Notes under the pieces: model-generated
Told to the model about the DNA's origin: nothing
What the model saw: only the letters and a program-made list of their open reading frames with translations
Database searches by the model: none
Part shown: piece after piece, positions 15,486 to 25,641 of the stretch
Numbering within the stretch: position 1 is the stretch's first letter
Layout: the number at the start of each line of letters is the position of its first letter
Origin: Clostridia bacterium
GTDB lineage: Bacteria; Bacillota; TC1; UBA5767
Assembly (NCBI GenBank): GCA_016887505.1
Contig: CP069393.1
Coordinates: 186,001-250,000, forward strand
Length of the DNA stretch: 64,000 bases
Direction: 5' to 3'
Program-made: the position numbers and the translations under genes

Positions 15486-18377
15486 ATGTCAGTCTTTGTG
15501 GAACATAGAGATAAATTTATACTTGAACCAAAAAGTGGTATCGGCTTAAGAAAATGTCAATTAGGTGCAATTTGGGCGTTAAAAAGTGCTTTCATAGCTA
15601 ACTCGCCTGAGGTTGCAGCTTTAATTAGTATGCCAACAGGATCAGGGAAAAGTGCAATAATGATGGCGGCATGTTTCGAACTGGGTCTTTCCAAGATACT
15701 AATTATTGAACCTTCCAAAGTTTTGAGGAATCAAATATGTGAGCAATTCCGAAGTTTAGACATATTAAAACGAATTGGATGCTTACCTAGTGACTTCCCG
15801 GAAGCCAAGGTGTTTGAAGTTACGCACATCCAATCAGCAGATGATTGGTCTGATATAACTGAGAAAAACGATATAATTGTAGCACATCCAAATAGCATAT
15901 CACCATACTATAAAAGGATATCACCACTCCCGGCAGACTTAATTGATGCGATTTTTATGGATGAGGCTCATCACGAGGCTGCTCCGACATGGAAAGCTAT
16001 AAATACCTATTATAGAAGTGTTAAAAGGATATTTTTGACTGCAACACCATTTCGACGTGACCGAAAAGCCATGGAAGCAAAGTTGATATATCATTATTCA
16101 CTTAAGCAAGCTTTTGATGATAATATATTAAGGCCAATTGATTTTCTAGGTGTTCGAGCTGGATCGAGCGATTATGATAGTGATTCAATACTCATCGAAG
16201 CAGCTAAAAAAGCCTTCAAAGACGAGAAGTCTCGAAATCCTGTTTCCATAATGATTAGAACTGATAGAATTAGTCATACACAACAATTGTTAGAGAGGTA
16301 TAATTCATCTGGGTTCAAAGTGGATGTAGTTCATTCGGATCGAGAAGATAAGGAAAATTTGCGTGTAGTTAATGAGGTCAAAGAAGGCAAACTTGACGGT
16401 CTAATAAGTGTCGGTATGGCTAGTGAAGGTTTAGATATACCCATGTTAAAAATTGCAGTTTTACATACTACACCAAAATCCATCCCTTATACAATCCAAT
16501 TTCTTGGAAGGATATCGAGGCAACCCACTGAACAATCAGGCAACGCAATTTTAATTGCGAACACCGATGAAGTGCGTGGTGAAGTTTATCGTCTATATAA
16601 TTCGGATGAAACATGGGCTAAGCTTGTCCCTCAACTAATTGATGAGAGTATGAGGAAGGCTCGTTATTATAGATCAGTATTAATTGATGATCCTGATTTT
16701 GTTTTGCCTGATTTGAATATTTATTTTAGTGCAATAATTTATGATGTTGAAGATAACTTTACTTTTAATACTGAATTCAATGTGAAGAGCACATCTCCTT
16801 ATAGAATCTCATATATTTCGCAGCAAGATATTAACAACCCACTTGTAGTTATAACTGAAATGGATAAGCCAATTGAGTGGGCGAATAGAGAAATCTATAT
16901 TGGAAATTATTTGGATATCCATATTTTTTATCATGTTCCTGATAAAAACCTTCTTTTCGAATTGACTTCGAGCGAAGAAGCTTTGGATGCATTCTCTGAG
17001 AATTTATATATAGGTGATATTAAGATTATTTCTCATTCAAAACTATATAAAGCTCTATCAAAGTTTGATACCCAAAATTATCTAATGGTTGGTATGAAAA
17101 ATGCGATTATGCCGGGATCATCCCACCCTTCATATAAGACCTTTATTGGAAATAGTGTTCAAGATACCATTAGAAATTCTGAGGGGAGAGTTTTTGGGGT
17201 TGGACATGCACTTATGAAAATGGGGGAAAAGAAGACATGGGGAATTGCAACAAAGAAAGGTAGAGTCTGGGCCATGAAAAGAGGCACACTTGACGAATAT
17301 CAGTCATGGTGTGATGATATAGCTGATTTGCTTACCTCCTGTGCTGATCGGACAACATTACCGGGTCTATCTTTTCTAGCTAGTACAACTCCAATAAATA
17401 TGCTTGATGAGATTCCATTAGCAGTAATTCCTGACGATTCTTTTTTTAGAGCTAATCTCCTTTCAATAAGTATAAAAGGAGATAAAATATATACAAATGT
17501 TGTGCCCAATATTGAACCCCTCTCTTTTGATAAAACCACGGGTAACTTGATAAGTATTTTGTCTATAGAGTCATTCTCTTGTAAGATAATTATGAATTTC
17601 AAAAATTCTCCGTTATGGGCAGTTGTCTCAGATGAAGATATAAAAGTTACATTAGTTAAAAACCAAATCAATGTCACCACTGCAAGTCTGGAGAAGATTA
17701 TAAACGATTTTCCACCCACTCTCATAATGCCAAAGGGTTATATTGTTGAGGGGAGAACCAAAATAACACCCAATAGCTCCGTAGAAAACTTACCAAACGG
17801 ATTGTGGGTTAAAAAGGATTGGAGTAACTGTAACATAAAGGCTGAGGCATATAAGCCAAAACCAAAGCCTAAAGAATTACCAGTGATAAATCAAACTATA
17901 GAATATATCAAAGTCGAATTTGATAGACAATCAGACGTTCTAGTTCTTGATGATGGTGCACATGAAATAGCCGATGTGATCTGGATTCAAGGATCAAAAC
18001 ATATTATCCATTACATACATTGTAAGCCATCAAGTACCTCTAAGCCTGGCTGCCGTAAAGGAGATTGTGATATTGTTTTTACTCAAGCAATGAGAAGTGT
18101 TCACTGGGTGCACTCAGAGTTAATGTTTGAAAGACTGAGCGAGAGACTTGGTGGAAAGTCAAAAATTATTCTTGGGAACCAGCAGTTACTAGATGATATC
18201 GCGAAAAACTTTAGGGTAAACGAATGGCATTACAAAATTGTAGTCGCTCAACCCGGTTTTGATATAGTGAAAGTGTCAAATCGAATTAGGAAAAATAATA
18301 ATATATATGAGTTGGCAATACCCACTTATGAGAGGATTATTGCAGGACTCGCTGACTTTGAAATATGGGGCAGCTAA
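15486..18377 (+). CDS. SF2 helicase with C-terminal PD-(D/E)XK-like domain
   Basis: 963 residues. The N-terminal helicase has MPTGSGKS (K55), DEAHHEAAPTW (D159), LTATPFRRDR, and motif VI around FLGRISRQ, close to the restriction-enzyme helicase group. After a long middle region without recognised domains, residues about 815-900 carry DDGAHEIADVIWI followed by HYIHCKPSS (E827, D830, K847) and FTQAMRSVHW. That pattern recurs at the ends of defence helicases and looks like a PD-(D/E)XK nuclease. The ATG follows GGAGTGAGGTGTTTT; the in-frame GTG at 15474 is part of that site. Coding is strikingly AT-rich compared with hamB. Together with the GIY-YIG gene it may form a two-gene defence unit; this is inference. 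Confidence 0.75.
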   Translation: MSVFVEHRDKFILEPKSGIGLRKCQLGAIWALKSAFIANSPEVAALISMPTGSGKSAIMMAACFELGLSKILIIEPSKVLRNQICEQFRSLDILKRIGCLPSDFPEAKVFEVTHIQSADDWSDITEKNDIIVAHPNSISPYYKRISPLPADLIDAIFMDEAHHEAAPTWKAINTYYRSVKRIFLTATPFRRDRKAMEAKLIYHYSLKQAFDDNILRPIDFLGVRAGSSDYDSDSILIEAAKKAFKDEKSRNPVSIMIRTDRISHTQQLLERYNSSGFKVDVVHSDREDKENLRVVNEVKEGKLDGLISVGMASEGLDIPMLKIAVLHTTPKSIPYTIQFLGRISRQPTEQSGNAILIANTDEVRGEVYRLYNSDETWAKLVPQLIDESMRKARYYRSVLIDDPDFVLPDLNIYFSAIIYDVEDNFTFNTEFNVKSTSPYRISYISQQDINNPLVVITEMDKPIEWANREIYIGNYLDIHIFYHVPDKNLLFELTSSEEALDAFSENLYIGDIKIISHSKLYKALSKFDTQNYLMVGMKNAIMPGSSHPSYKTFIGNSVQDTIRNSEGRVFGVGHALMKMGEKKTWGIATKKGRVWAMKRGTLDEYQSWCDDIADLLTSCADRTTLPGLSFLASTTPINMLDEIPLAVIPDDSFFRANLLSISIKGDKIYTNVVPNIEPLSFDKTTGNLISILSIESFSCKIIMNFKNSPLWAVVSDEDIKVTLVKNQINVTTASLEKIINDFPPTLIMPKGYIVEGRTKITPNSSVENLPNGLWVKKDWSNCNIKAEAYKPKPKPKELPVINQTIEYIKVEFDRQSDVLVLDDGAHEIADVIWIQGSKHIIHYIHCKPSSTSKPGCRKGDCDIVFTQAMRSVHWVHSELMFERLSERLGGKSKIILGNQQLLDDIAKNFRVNEWHYKIVVAQPGFDIVKVSNRIRKNNNIYELAIPTYERIIAGLADFEIWGS

Positions 18378-18771
18378 ATAACAATCGACTAGTTATCAAG
18401 AACGCAAGGTTAAAAATCGGCTCAAAACATAAGTGCCGTCCTCTTAAATCATTATTTACCTATTCGCGCGAAGTGATAAATAGAGAAATACATACCCGGT
18501 ATCAATCTGTAGTTATGGTTCCAACCGGTTTTAGAAACTGATATAACCTTTCAATTTTGCCTACACTATTTAATTATTCACCATAGCTACATTTTTGCAG
18601 GGTATGCAGCAAGTGGGCACCAGCCCCAACTGACCATTAAACGATATTTGTATAAGTATAAAAAGCTCTCTGAGGGTTGACAAAATCCTCCGAAGCCCTT
18701 TGTTTTAAGCCTTTTTCAGCACATATGTGCCGGATAAGGCTTTTTCTTTTTGTATCAAAATCAGCAGGAAC
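18378..18771. other. Non-coding junction between the helicase gene and the truncated hsdM
   Basis: No frame of any quality is seen on either strand. The stretch contains an imperfect hairpin around 18667-18696 and a clear terminator at 18707-18751, then 20 bases leading into the broken end of hsdM. It most likely marks where the defence module was joined to an older type I locus. The missing hsdM 5' end is not found here in any frame. Confidence 0.5.
18707..18751 (+). terminator. Intrinsic terminator after the helicase gene
   Basis: AAGCCTT (18707-18713) pairs with AAGGCTT (18736-18742). The inner part contains the perfect 12-base palindrome GCACATATGTGC (18719-18730), and a T-rich run follows. 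It would stop the 3.9-18.4 kb transcript before the truncated hsdM. Confidence 0.7.
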
Positions 18772-20730
18772 ATAGATCCGACGAGTGGGTCAGGTAGCTT
18801 GCTGATAAATATCGGTCGAAGTGTTGCTAAGCACATAGATGATGACGATAACATCAAATACTATGCTCAAGAGCTCAAGCAAAATACATATAACCTAACT
18901 CGTATGAATATAATAATGCGTGGTATTCTACCGTCTAACATCACGACTCGCAACGGCGATACCTTAGAGGACGATTGGCCGTATTTTGAAAATAGTGATC
19001 CGGTTGGCACGTATAACCCCTTGTATGTAGATGCGGTTGTTTCCAATCCACCGTATTCGCAAAATTGGGATCCAGAAGGCAAAGAAACTGACCCGCGTTA
19101 TGCTCGTTTTGGCCTGGCGCCAAAAGGTAAAGCTGATTACGCTTTTCTACTACACGACCTATATCATATCAAGCCTGATGGCATCATGACCATTGTTCTT
19201 CCACACGGTGTTTTATTTCGTGGTGGTGAAGAGGGTACAATCCGTAAGAATCTGATTGAGAACAACCACATCGATGTCATTATTGGGTTGCCTGTCAATA
19301 TATTCTTTGGTACGGGCATACCAACCATCATCATGGTGCTTAAGCAAAAGCGTGAAAATACTGATGTGCTAATTATCGATGCATCTAAGGGTTTTGTAAA
19401 AGTTGGAAAAAATAATATACTTCAGGCTTCAGACATCAAACGAATTGCAGATACGGTAGCAGCACGTAAAGATGTGTCGAAGTTTTCTCGTGTGGTCTCT
19501 CGAAGTGAGATTCGCAGTAATGAATACAATCTCAACATCCCACGTTACGTTGATTCTTCCGAAGCTCCTGAAAGCTGGGATATTTATGCCTCCATGTTCG
19601 GAGGTATACCTAAAAAGGAAATTGAAGAACTTTCTGACTTTTGGCAGACTTTTCCTGAGCTGAAGACAGATTTGTTTATTAGGGACACTGGTGAGCATGT
19701 AGATGTTGCTGAGGGTAATCTCAAGGATATCATCAAAAATCATCCGAATGTAGTCTCTTTCAAAGAACACTTTGCGAGGGCTTTCGAAGGTTTTGATGTT
19801 GAGTTGTACACCCATCTTATAGAGGGGATGGAGACTTTAAATATTTCCAAGGAAGAAACTGTACTTAGCGATGAAATTTTCAGTCGTTTAGCATCTGTGC
19901 CACTAGTTGATGAATACAAGGCATACCAGCTCCTAAATGATGAGTGGGTCAAGATAGCTGTTGACTTGGAAATGATTCAAACAGAAGGCTTCGAAGCTAC
20001 TAAGCAAGTTGAACCTAACATGGTCTCAAAGAAAAAGAATGGCAAAGATGTCGAAGTTCAAGAAGGTTGGCAAGGTAGAATTATACCATTTGATTTAGTT
20101 CAAGGAGCGCTACTTCACAAGGAAACAGTAGCTTTAAAAGCAAAAGAAGAACGCCTTATACAGGTAAATTCTTTGCAACAAGAAATCTTTGATTCGCTCA
20201 CGGAAGAAGAAAAGGAAGATTTGAACGATGTTCTAAATGACGATAACACTGCATTTCTGACAAGTTCAGTGAGTAAAGTGGCTAAAGCGCTACTTAAAGA
20301 GCTACTTAAAGAGCATGCTGCGGAATACTACGCAGACGATAGCCCAGAGGGTAAGCTTCTTGCCATGAAGAGCTTGCTCGACGAAGAAAAGGCTCTAAAG
20401 AAAGATATTAAGACTGATTCCACAAAGCTGCACTTACTCACTAAAGAAACCATTGAAAACTTGCTAGATGAACAAGTCTATTCTTTACTGGAATTGAAAT
20501 GGATCACTCCACTGATGTCAGAATTACAACAGATGCCGGCAGCTATTCTCGATGACCTTGCAGTGAAGGTACAGGCGCTTGCGGATAAATATTCTATTAC
20601 CCTTTCTGATGTGGAAGAAGAAATAATTGAAACAGAAGGAATGCTCGCGTCCATGCTGGAACAGCTCACTGCCAGCGAAGTGGACATTAAGGGGCTGACT
20701 GAACTAAAAAAACTGTTGGGAGGTGAGTGA
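18772..20730 (+). pseudogene. hsdM: Type I methyltransferase HsdM, 5'-truncated (second system)
   Basis: The frame matches HsdM from SAM motif I onward: IDPTSGSGSLLINIG at the very start, SNPPYSQNW as the N6-adenine motif, GIMTIVLPHGVLFRGG, and a long helical C-terminus. The whole N-terminal domain and the QFYTP block (about 200 residues) are missing. The frame technically stays open upstream to a GTG at 18727, but that codon sits inside a terminator hairpin and encodes no HsdM-like sequence. Without motif X and the N-terminal domain the product should not methylate. hsdS starts 2 bases after the stop, as in an intact operon. An assembly error at 18772 is the main alternative. Confidence 0.8.
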
Positions 20731-20731
20731 A

Positions 20732-21973
20732 ATGCTTGAAAAAGCAAAAGTCCCCGCGATTAGGTTCAAAGGCTTTACCGACGCTTGGGAACAGCGTAAG
20801 TTGAAAGAAATTGCAGATAAGGTCGTAGAAAAGAATGTAAAACTGCAATTTACAGAAACATTTACGAATTCGGCAGAGTTTGGAATAATTAGCCAGCGCG
20901 ATTATTTTGACCACGATATTTCAAATGCAGACAACTTGGGCTCCTATTATGTGGTAAGAAATGAGGATTTTGTTTACAATCCAAGAATTTCAACATTTGC
21001 ACCTGTTGGACCAATTAACCGTAATAAATTAGGCAGAAACGGTGTAATGTCACCACTTTATACAGTTTTAAGAACTCATGACATTGATAACACTTTTCTC
21101 GAACAGTATTTTAGGAGCTTATATTGGCATTCGTTTATGAAATTGAACGGAGACTCAGGTGCAAGGTCTGATCGTTTTTCAATTAAGGACTCTGTGCTTA
21201 TTGAGATGCTGATTCCATACCCAGGTTTGAAAGAGCAACTAAAAATTGGGGAATATTTAACAAAACTCGACAACCTTATCACCCTTCATCAGCGTAAGCT
21301 TTTGAAATTGAAAAATGTTAAGAAAGCCATGCTTGAAAAAATGTTTCCCCAAAACGGCAGTAATGTTCCAGAAATTCGTTTTTCTGGATTTACTGATGCT
21401 TGGGAACAGCGTAAGTTGGGAGAGTTAAGCGATTCGTTTGAATATGGGTTAAATGCAGCAGCCACAGAATACGATGGAGAAAATAAATATATACGAATAA
21501 CTGACATTGATGAAGAATCAAGAAGGTTTGTTGAAACTGATCTTACCTCTCCTAAAATTGACTTAAGCAATGCGGAAAACTATAAATTGAAAATCGGAGA
21601 TATTCTTTTTGCTAGAACTGGTGCAAGTGTCGGGAAGTCCTATATTTACAATGAGTCCGATGGATTAGTGTATTATGCAGGATTTCTTATTCGAACAAGA
21701 ATAAAGCCAGAATATAATGCTGAATTTGTTTTTCAAAGCACACTAACTAGTCAATATAATGACTACATTCGAATAAATTCACAACGTTCAGGACAGCCCG
21801 GAGTTAATGCACAAGAGTATGCAGAATTTAGTTTTCTTATCCCTGAATTTGATGAACAATATAAGATTGGTACATTTTTTAGGAACCTTGATAACCTTAT
21901 CACCCTTCATCAGCGTAAGCTTGAAAAATTGAAGAATCTCAAAAAAGCTTTTCTTGAGAAGATGTTTGTATAA
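20732..21973 (+). CDS. hsdS: Type I specificity subunit HsdS, expressed copy of a shuffling locus
   Basis: 413 residues with two TRDs in tandem, each framed by the same conserved pieces: IRFKGFTDAWEQRKL before TRD1 and IRFSGFTDAWEQRKL before TRD2; LDNLITLHQRKLLKLKNVKK and LDNLITLHQRKLEKLKNLKK after them. These helices form the coiled spacer that sets the distance between half-sites. The ATG at 20732 follows TTGGGAGGTGAGTGA; the in-frame GTG at 20723 lies inside that ribosome site. The DNA encoding WEQRKL and LITLHQRK recurs in the silent copies at 25134-26261, so recombination can replace either TRD. hsdR follows 16 bases later. Confidence 0.92.
   Translation: MLEKAKVPAIRFKGFTDAWEQRKLKEIADKVVEKNVKLQFTETFTNSAEFGIISQRDYFDHDISNADNLGSYYVVRNEDFVYNPRISTFAPVGPINRNKLGRNGVMSPLYTVLRTHDIDNTFLEQYFRSLYWHSFMKLNGDSGARSDRFSIKDSVLIEMLIPYPGLKEQLKIGEYLTKLDNLITLHQRKLLKLKNVKKAMLEKMFPQNGSNVPEIRFSGFTDAWEQRKLGELSDSFEYGLNAAATEYDGENKYIRITDIDEESRRFVETDLTSPKIDLSNAENYKLKIGDILFARTGASVGKSYIYNESDGLVYYAGFLIRTRIKPEYNAEFVFQSTLTSQYNDYIRINSQRSGQPGVNAQEYAEFSFLIPEFDEQYKIGTFFRNLDNLITLHQRKLEKLKNLKKAFLEKMFV
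20784..20803 (+). repeat. hsdS recombination repeat, 5' family, copy 1 (before TRD1)
   Basis: CTTGGGAACAGCGTAAGTTG encodes WEQRKL at the entry to TRD1. The same 18-20 bases recur at 21399 and 25717 in this orientation and at 25642 inverted, always in the same reading frame. Confidence 0.85.
21272..21301 (+). repeat. hsdS recombination repeat, 3' family, copy a (after TRD1)
   Basis: The core CTTATCACCCTTCATCAGCG encodes the LITLHQRK segment that closes TRD1. It recurs at 21890 and 26213 in this orientation and at 25192 inverted. Confidence 0.85.
21399..21418 (+). repeat. hsdS recombination repeat, 5' family, copy 2 (before TRD2)
   Basis: Identical 20 bases to copy 1 at 20784, at the entry to TRD2. 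Pairing with the inverted copy at 25642 would invert TRD2, all of hsdR and silent cassette A. Confidence 0.85.
21890..21922 (+). repeat. hsdS recombination repeat, 3' family, copy b (after TRD2)
   Basis: Near-identical to copy a over at least 28 bases, at the 3' end of the expressed hsdS. Pairing with the inverted copy at 25192 would invert hsdR alone. Confidence 0.85.
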
Positions 21974-21989
21974 GAAAGGAGTGTGAACT

Positions 21990-24900
21990 GTGATATTTAA
22001 AACCGAAGCAGAATTTGAAGCAGCCATGATTGCTGCCTTACAAAATAAAGGTTGGGAAAATCAGGTTCTTAAATACCCGACAGAAGATACTTTACTGAAG
22101 AACTGGGCAGATATTCTGTTTGAGAATAATCGTGGTATTGATCGTCTGAATGACGCTCCTTTAACAGATACAGAAATGCAGCAGATTCTAGAGCAAATCC
22201 TGGCTCTTCGAAGCCCAATAAAGCTCAATGGTTTTATTAACGGAAAGACGGTTTCTATCATACGTGATAATCCTAATGATCCTTTACATCTTGGCAAAGA
22301 AGTAAGCCTCAAAATTTATGACCGCCGCGAAATAGCTGCTGGTCAAAGTAGATACCAGATTGCTCAACAACCGAGATTTAAGTCTAAATCAAAGATTCTC
22401 AACGACCGCAGGGGCGATTTGATGCTACTAATCAATGGCATGCCGGTGATTCATCTCGAACTGAAAAAGAGTGGAATTCATGTCAGCCAAGCTTATAACC
22501 AGATTGAGAAGTATTCCGATGAGGGTATCTTTACGGGAATTTTTTCATTGGTGCAGATATTTGTAGCGATGCAGCCGGAAGAGACGGTTTATTTTGCCAA
22601 CCCAGGTCAAGATGGTGTTTTCAATAAGGACTTTTATTTCCATTGGGCAGATTTTAATAACGAGCCTATCAATAGCTGGAAAGATATTGCGACCTATCTT
22701 TTGTCAATTCCAATGGCACATCAGATGATTGGCTTCTACACGGTGGCTGATGATTCTGATGGCGTGCTAAAGGTGATGCGGAGCTATCAGTATTTTGCGG
22801 CCAATGCAATTTCTGATCGCGTTTCAAAGATTGACTGGAGTGAGAAACACCTGCTAGGAGGGTATATTTGGCATACAACAGGGTCAGGCAAAACGATGAC
22901 GAGCTTTAAGTCTGCTCAGCTCATAGCAAACTCCAAGGATGCTGACAAGGTAATCTTCCTAATGGACAGAATAGAGCTTGGTACACAGTCGCTTCGCGAG
23001 TATCGTGCTTTTGCGGAAGACCATGAAGATGTCCAGGCAACTGAGGACACCCATGCCCTTATTGCTAAGTTGAAAAGTAAAAATCCTGCCGATACGCTGA
23101 TAGTCACTTCGATTCAAAAAATGAGTAATATTAAGGATGAAGAAGGTGGTTTGAATTCTGCTGATATTGTAGTGATGAACTCAAAACGCATCGTCTTTAT
23201 TGTTGATGAAGCACATCGTTCTACTTTTGGGGACATGCTGATTACCGTTAAACAGACCTTTCCAGGTGCTGTCTTTTTTGGATTTACCGGTACACCTATT
23301 CAGAAGGAGAATCAGAAAAAGAAAAACACGACATCGACAGTCTTTGGTGATGAACTGCACCGCTATAGTATCGCTGATGGTATTCGTGACAAGAATGTGC
23401 TTGGCTTTGACCCTTACAAGGTCCTGACGTATAAAGATATTGATATACGTAGAGCAGTGGCACTGATGAAAGCGAATGCTACAAAGGAAGAAGATGCTAT
23501 CAAAGATTCGGAGAAAGCAAAAAAGTATTACTACTACATGGATACAGCCAAAGTAAAAATGGCAGGACACCGTGATAAAAGTGGTAAATATGTTCAAGGA
23601 ATTGAAGACTATTTGCCAAGAGAACAATATGAATGTGTTAAACATAGGAAAAAGGTCATTCGTGATATTGTAGATAACTGGATGCGTTTGAGTCATGCCT
23701 CAAAGTTCCACGCGATTTTTGCTACTAGCAGTATCGCGGAAGCCATAGAATACTATAGATTGATTAAGGAATTAAAGAGTAATTTAAAAATCACAGCACT
23801 CTTTGATCCAAACATTGATAATAATGGCGGTGTGAAGTTCAAGGAAGATGGTCTTGTTGAAATTCTTGAAGATTATAATGAAAGGTTTGAACAGGACTTT
23901 ACCTTAGCCACCCATGGAAAATTTAAAAAGGATATTGCAGCGCGGTTGGCGCACAAAAAGCCCTATGAACGTATTGAACGAACCCCCGAAAAACAGATTG
24001 ACCTTTTAATTGTTGTCGATCAGATGCTCACAGGTTTTGACTCTAAATGGGTGAACACCCTTTATATGGATAAGGTGCTCAAATTTGAGAACATTATTCA
24101 GGCATTTTCTCGTACAAACCGTTTGTTTGGTCCGGATAAGCCTTTCGGAACGATTCGTTACTATCGTTATCCAAGCACAATGGAAAGAAATATCAATGAA
24201 GCGGTAGCTCTGTACTCAGGCAATAAGCCACTTGGCTTGTTCGTAGAACATTTGGATTATAACCTTGAGAAGATGAATCAAATATTTACGGATATCTCAT
24301 GCCTGTATGCGTTGGCTGGTATTACGGATTTTTCTCACCTGCCAGATGATTTGGATAATTGCAGCAGGTTTGCCAAGCTGTTTAGTAGTCTTAATGAATT
24401 TATGGAAGCAGCAAAGATTCAAGGTTTCACATGGAAACAACAAAATTATCCTTTTGAGAATCCTAAAAAAGTTATTGAAATGACATTTGATGAGAACACT
24501 TATCTGATCTTGGCTTTGCGTTACAAAGAATTACTCACAGGAGGTGGAGGTGGTAGCGGCAGTGATATACCATTTGATATTGATAGTAATCTAATAGCCA
24601 TCGACACTGGTAGAATTGATACCAATTACATGAACTCACGATTTGATAAATATCTTAAAGTGTTGCGCCAAGATGATATTGACAACGACCAGCTTCAAGC
24701 AACACTAGATGAGTTGCACAAATCTTTTGCGACTCTTACCCAAGAAGAACAGAAGTATGCCAATATTTTTATCCATGATGTTCAAAGTGGAAATGTTGAA
24801 CTTGAGGATGGCAAGTTTTTTAGGGATTACATCACGGAATACCAGTTCTGCGCAAAAAAAGAGCAAGTCCACCAAGTAGCTAATGCTTTAGGGATTGATA

Positions 24901-25133
24901 TTCAAAAATTGGTAAACCTTATGAATGTCGATATTCAAGAAGCGAATATCAATGAATATGGTAGGTTTGATGATCTGAAGAAAACTGTAGACAGAGATAA
25001 AGCAAGAGCTTATTTCGAAGCATTAGAAGGTACAAGTATAACAGCATTACGCCTGAGCATAAAAATTGAAAAGCTACTCAAAGACTTTATCCTCAGGGGA
25101 GGTTTTGATATCGACGAGCCTGAAAACAAATAA
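21990..25133 (+). CDS. hsdR: Type I restriction enzyme subunit R (second system)
   Basis: 1047 residues. The nuclease domain gives RRGDLMLLINGMPVIHLELK (D143, E157, K159). The helicase has TTGSGKT (K301), DEAH (from D406), FFGFTGTPI and a later QMLTGFDSKWVNTLYMDK block typical of HsdR. GTG start at 21990 follows AAGGAGTGTGAACT. It lies between the expressed hsdS and the silent hsdS cassettes, inside the region bounded by inverted repeats. DNA inversion could therefore reverse the gene and cut it off from the upstream promoter. Its stop codon abuts the stop of the oppositely oriented silent cassette with no gap. The gene itself looks intact although its hsdM partner is broken. Confidence 0.92.
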   Translation: MIFKTEAEFEAAMIAALQNKGWENQVLKYPTEDTLLKNWADILFENNRGIDRLNDAPLTDTEMQQILEQILALRSPIKLNGFINGKTVSIIRDNPNDPLHLGKEVSLKIYDRREIAAGQSRYQIAQQPRFKSKSKILNDRRGDLMLLINGMPVIHLELKKSGIHVSQAYNQIEKYSDEGIFTGIFSLVQIFVAMQPEETVYFANPGQDGVFNKDFYFHWADFNNEPINSWKDIATYLLSIPMAHQMIGFYTVADDSDGVLKVMRSYQYFAANAISDRVSKIDWSEKHLLGGYIWHTTGSGKTMTSFKSAQLIANSKDADKVIFLMDRIELGTQSLREYRAFAEDHEDVQATEDTHALIAKLKSKNPADTLIVTSIQKMSNIKDEEGGLNSADIVVMNSKRIVFIVDEAHRSTFGDMLITVKQTFPGAVFFGFTGTPIQKENQKKKNTTSTVFGDELHRYSIADGIRDKNVLGFDPYKVLTYKDIDIRRAVALMKANATKEEDAIKDSEKAKKYYYYMDTAKVKMAGHRDKSGKYVQGIEDYLPREQYECVKHRKKVIRDIVDNWMRLSHASKFHAIFATSSIAEAIEYYRLIKELKSNLKITALFDPNIDNNGGVKFKEDGLVEILEDYNERFEQDFTLATHGKFKKDIAARLAHKKPYERIERTPEKQIDLLIVVDQMLTGFDSKWVNTLYMDKVLKFENIIQAFSRTNRLFGPDKPFGTIRYYRYPSTMERNINEAVALYSGNKPLGLFVEHLDYNLEKMNQIFTDISCLYALAGITDFSHLPDDLDNCSRFAKLFSSLNEFMEAAKIQGFTWKQQNYPFENPKKVIEMTFDENTYLILALRYKELLTGGGGGSGSDIPFDIDSNLIAIDTGRIDTNYMNSRFDKYLKVLRQDDIDNDQLQATLDELHKSFATLTQEEQKYANIFIHDVQSGNVELEDGKFFRDYITEYQFCAKKEQVHQVANALGIDIQKLVNLMNVDIQEANINEYGRFDDLKKTVDRDKARAYFEALEGTSITALRLSIKIEKLLKDFILRGGFDIDEPENK

Positions 25134-25191
25134 CTAAATATGAATATTTGGTGAGAAAGAGTCAAACAGGTCTTGGCTCTTTTCTTTTTGC

Positions 25192-25223
25192 GGCTTACGC
25201 TGATGAAGGGTGATAAGGTTATC
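25192..25223 (-). repeat. hsdS recombination repeat, 3' family, copy c (inverted, in cassette A)
   Basis: Reverse complement of the copies at 21272, 21890 and 26213, again encoding LITLHQRK in the cassette's frame. Its inverted orientation relative to the expressed gene is what permits inversion. Confidence 0.85.
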
Positions 25224-25641
25224 GAGTCGCTGAAATAGTAATCCGAGTTGCTTCTGCTCCGCTAAATTTTCCGGTGCAATGATGCAAATCCTCATCATTG
25301 TGTCAGCATTCAGTTTAGCACGACCACCACCGACCAAATAAGGCTCAATATTAGTTTGAGAAATAACATATTTTAAGAACTTGTTGTCTGCAATTTCCTT
25401 TTTCGCTTGAAGCACGTGAGCGTGGTTGTTTACCCATATTCTTCCATTTACATACTGTACAGGGTAGTTCTTTAAATCACTAGCACCATCTTCCGCGACA
25501 AGTATAAATTCACCATCGTGTGTATAACCTTCGACATAATCTTGAATACCGTTTGCTCCATAGTAAGGTGTACTTCCTGAGACTCTATCTAACGCCGTAA
25601 TTGGGACTCGCAAATTGTCGTATCTATCGGCCCATGCATTT

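Noticed and set aside
18727-18771. GTG at 18727 as the start of the second hsdM
   Set aside because: The codon is inside a terminator hairpin, has no ribosome site, and the next 15 residues do not match HsdM. The gene is treated as truncated.
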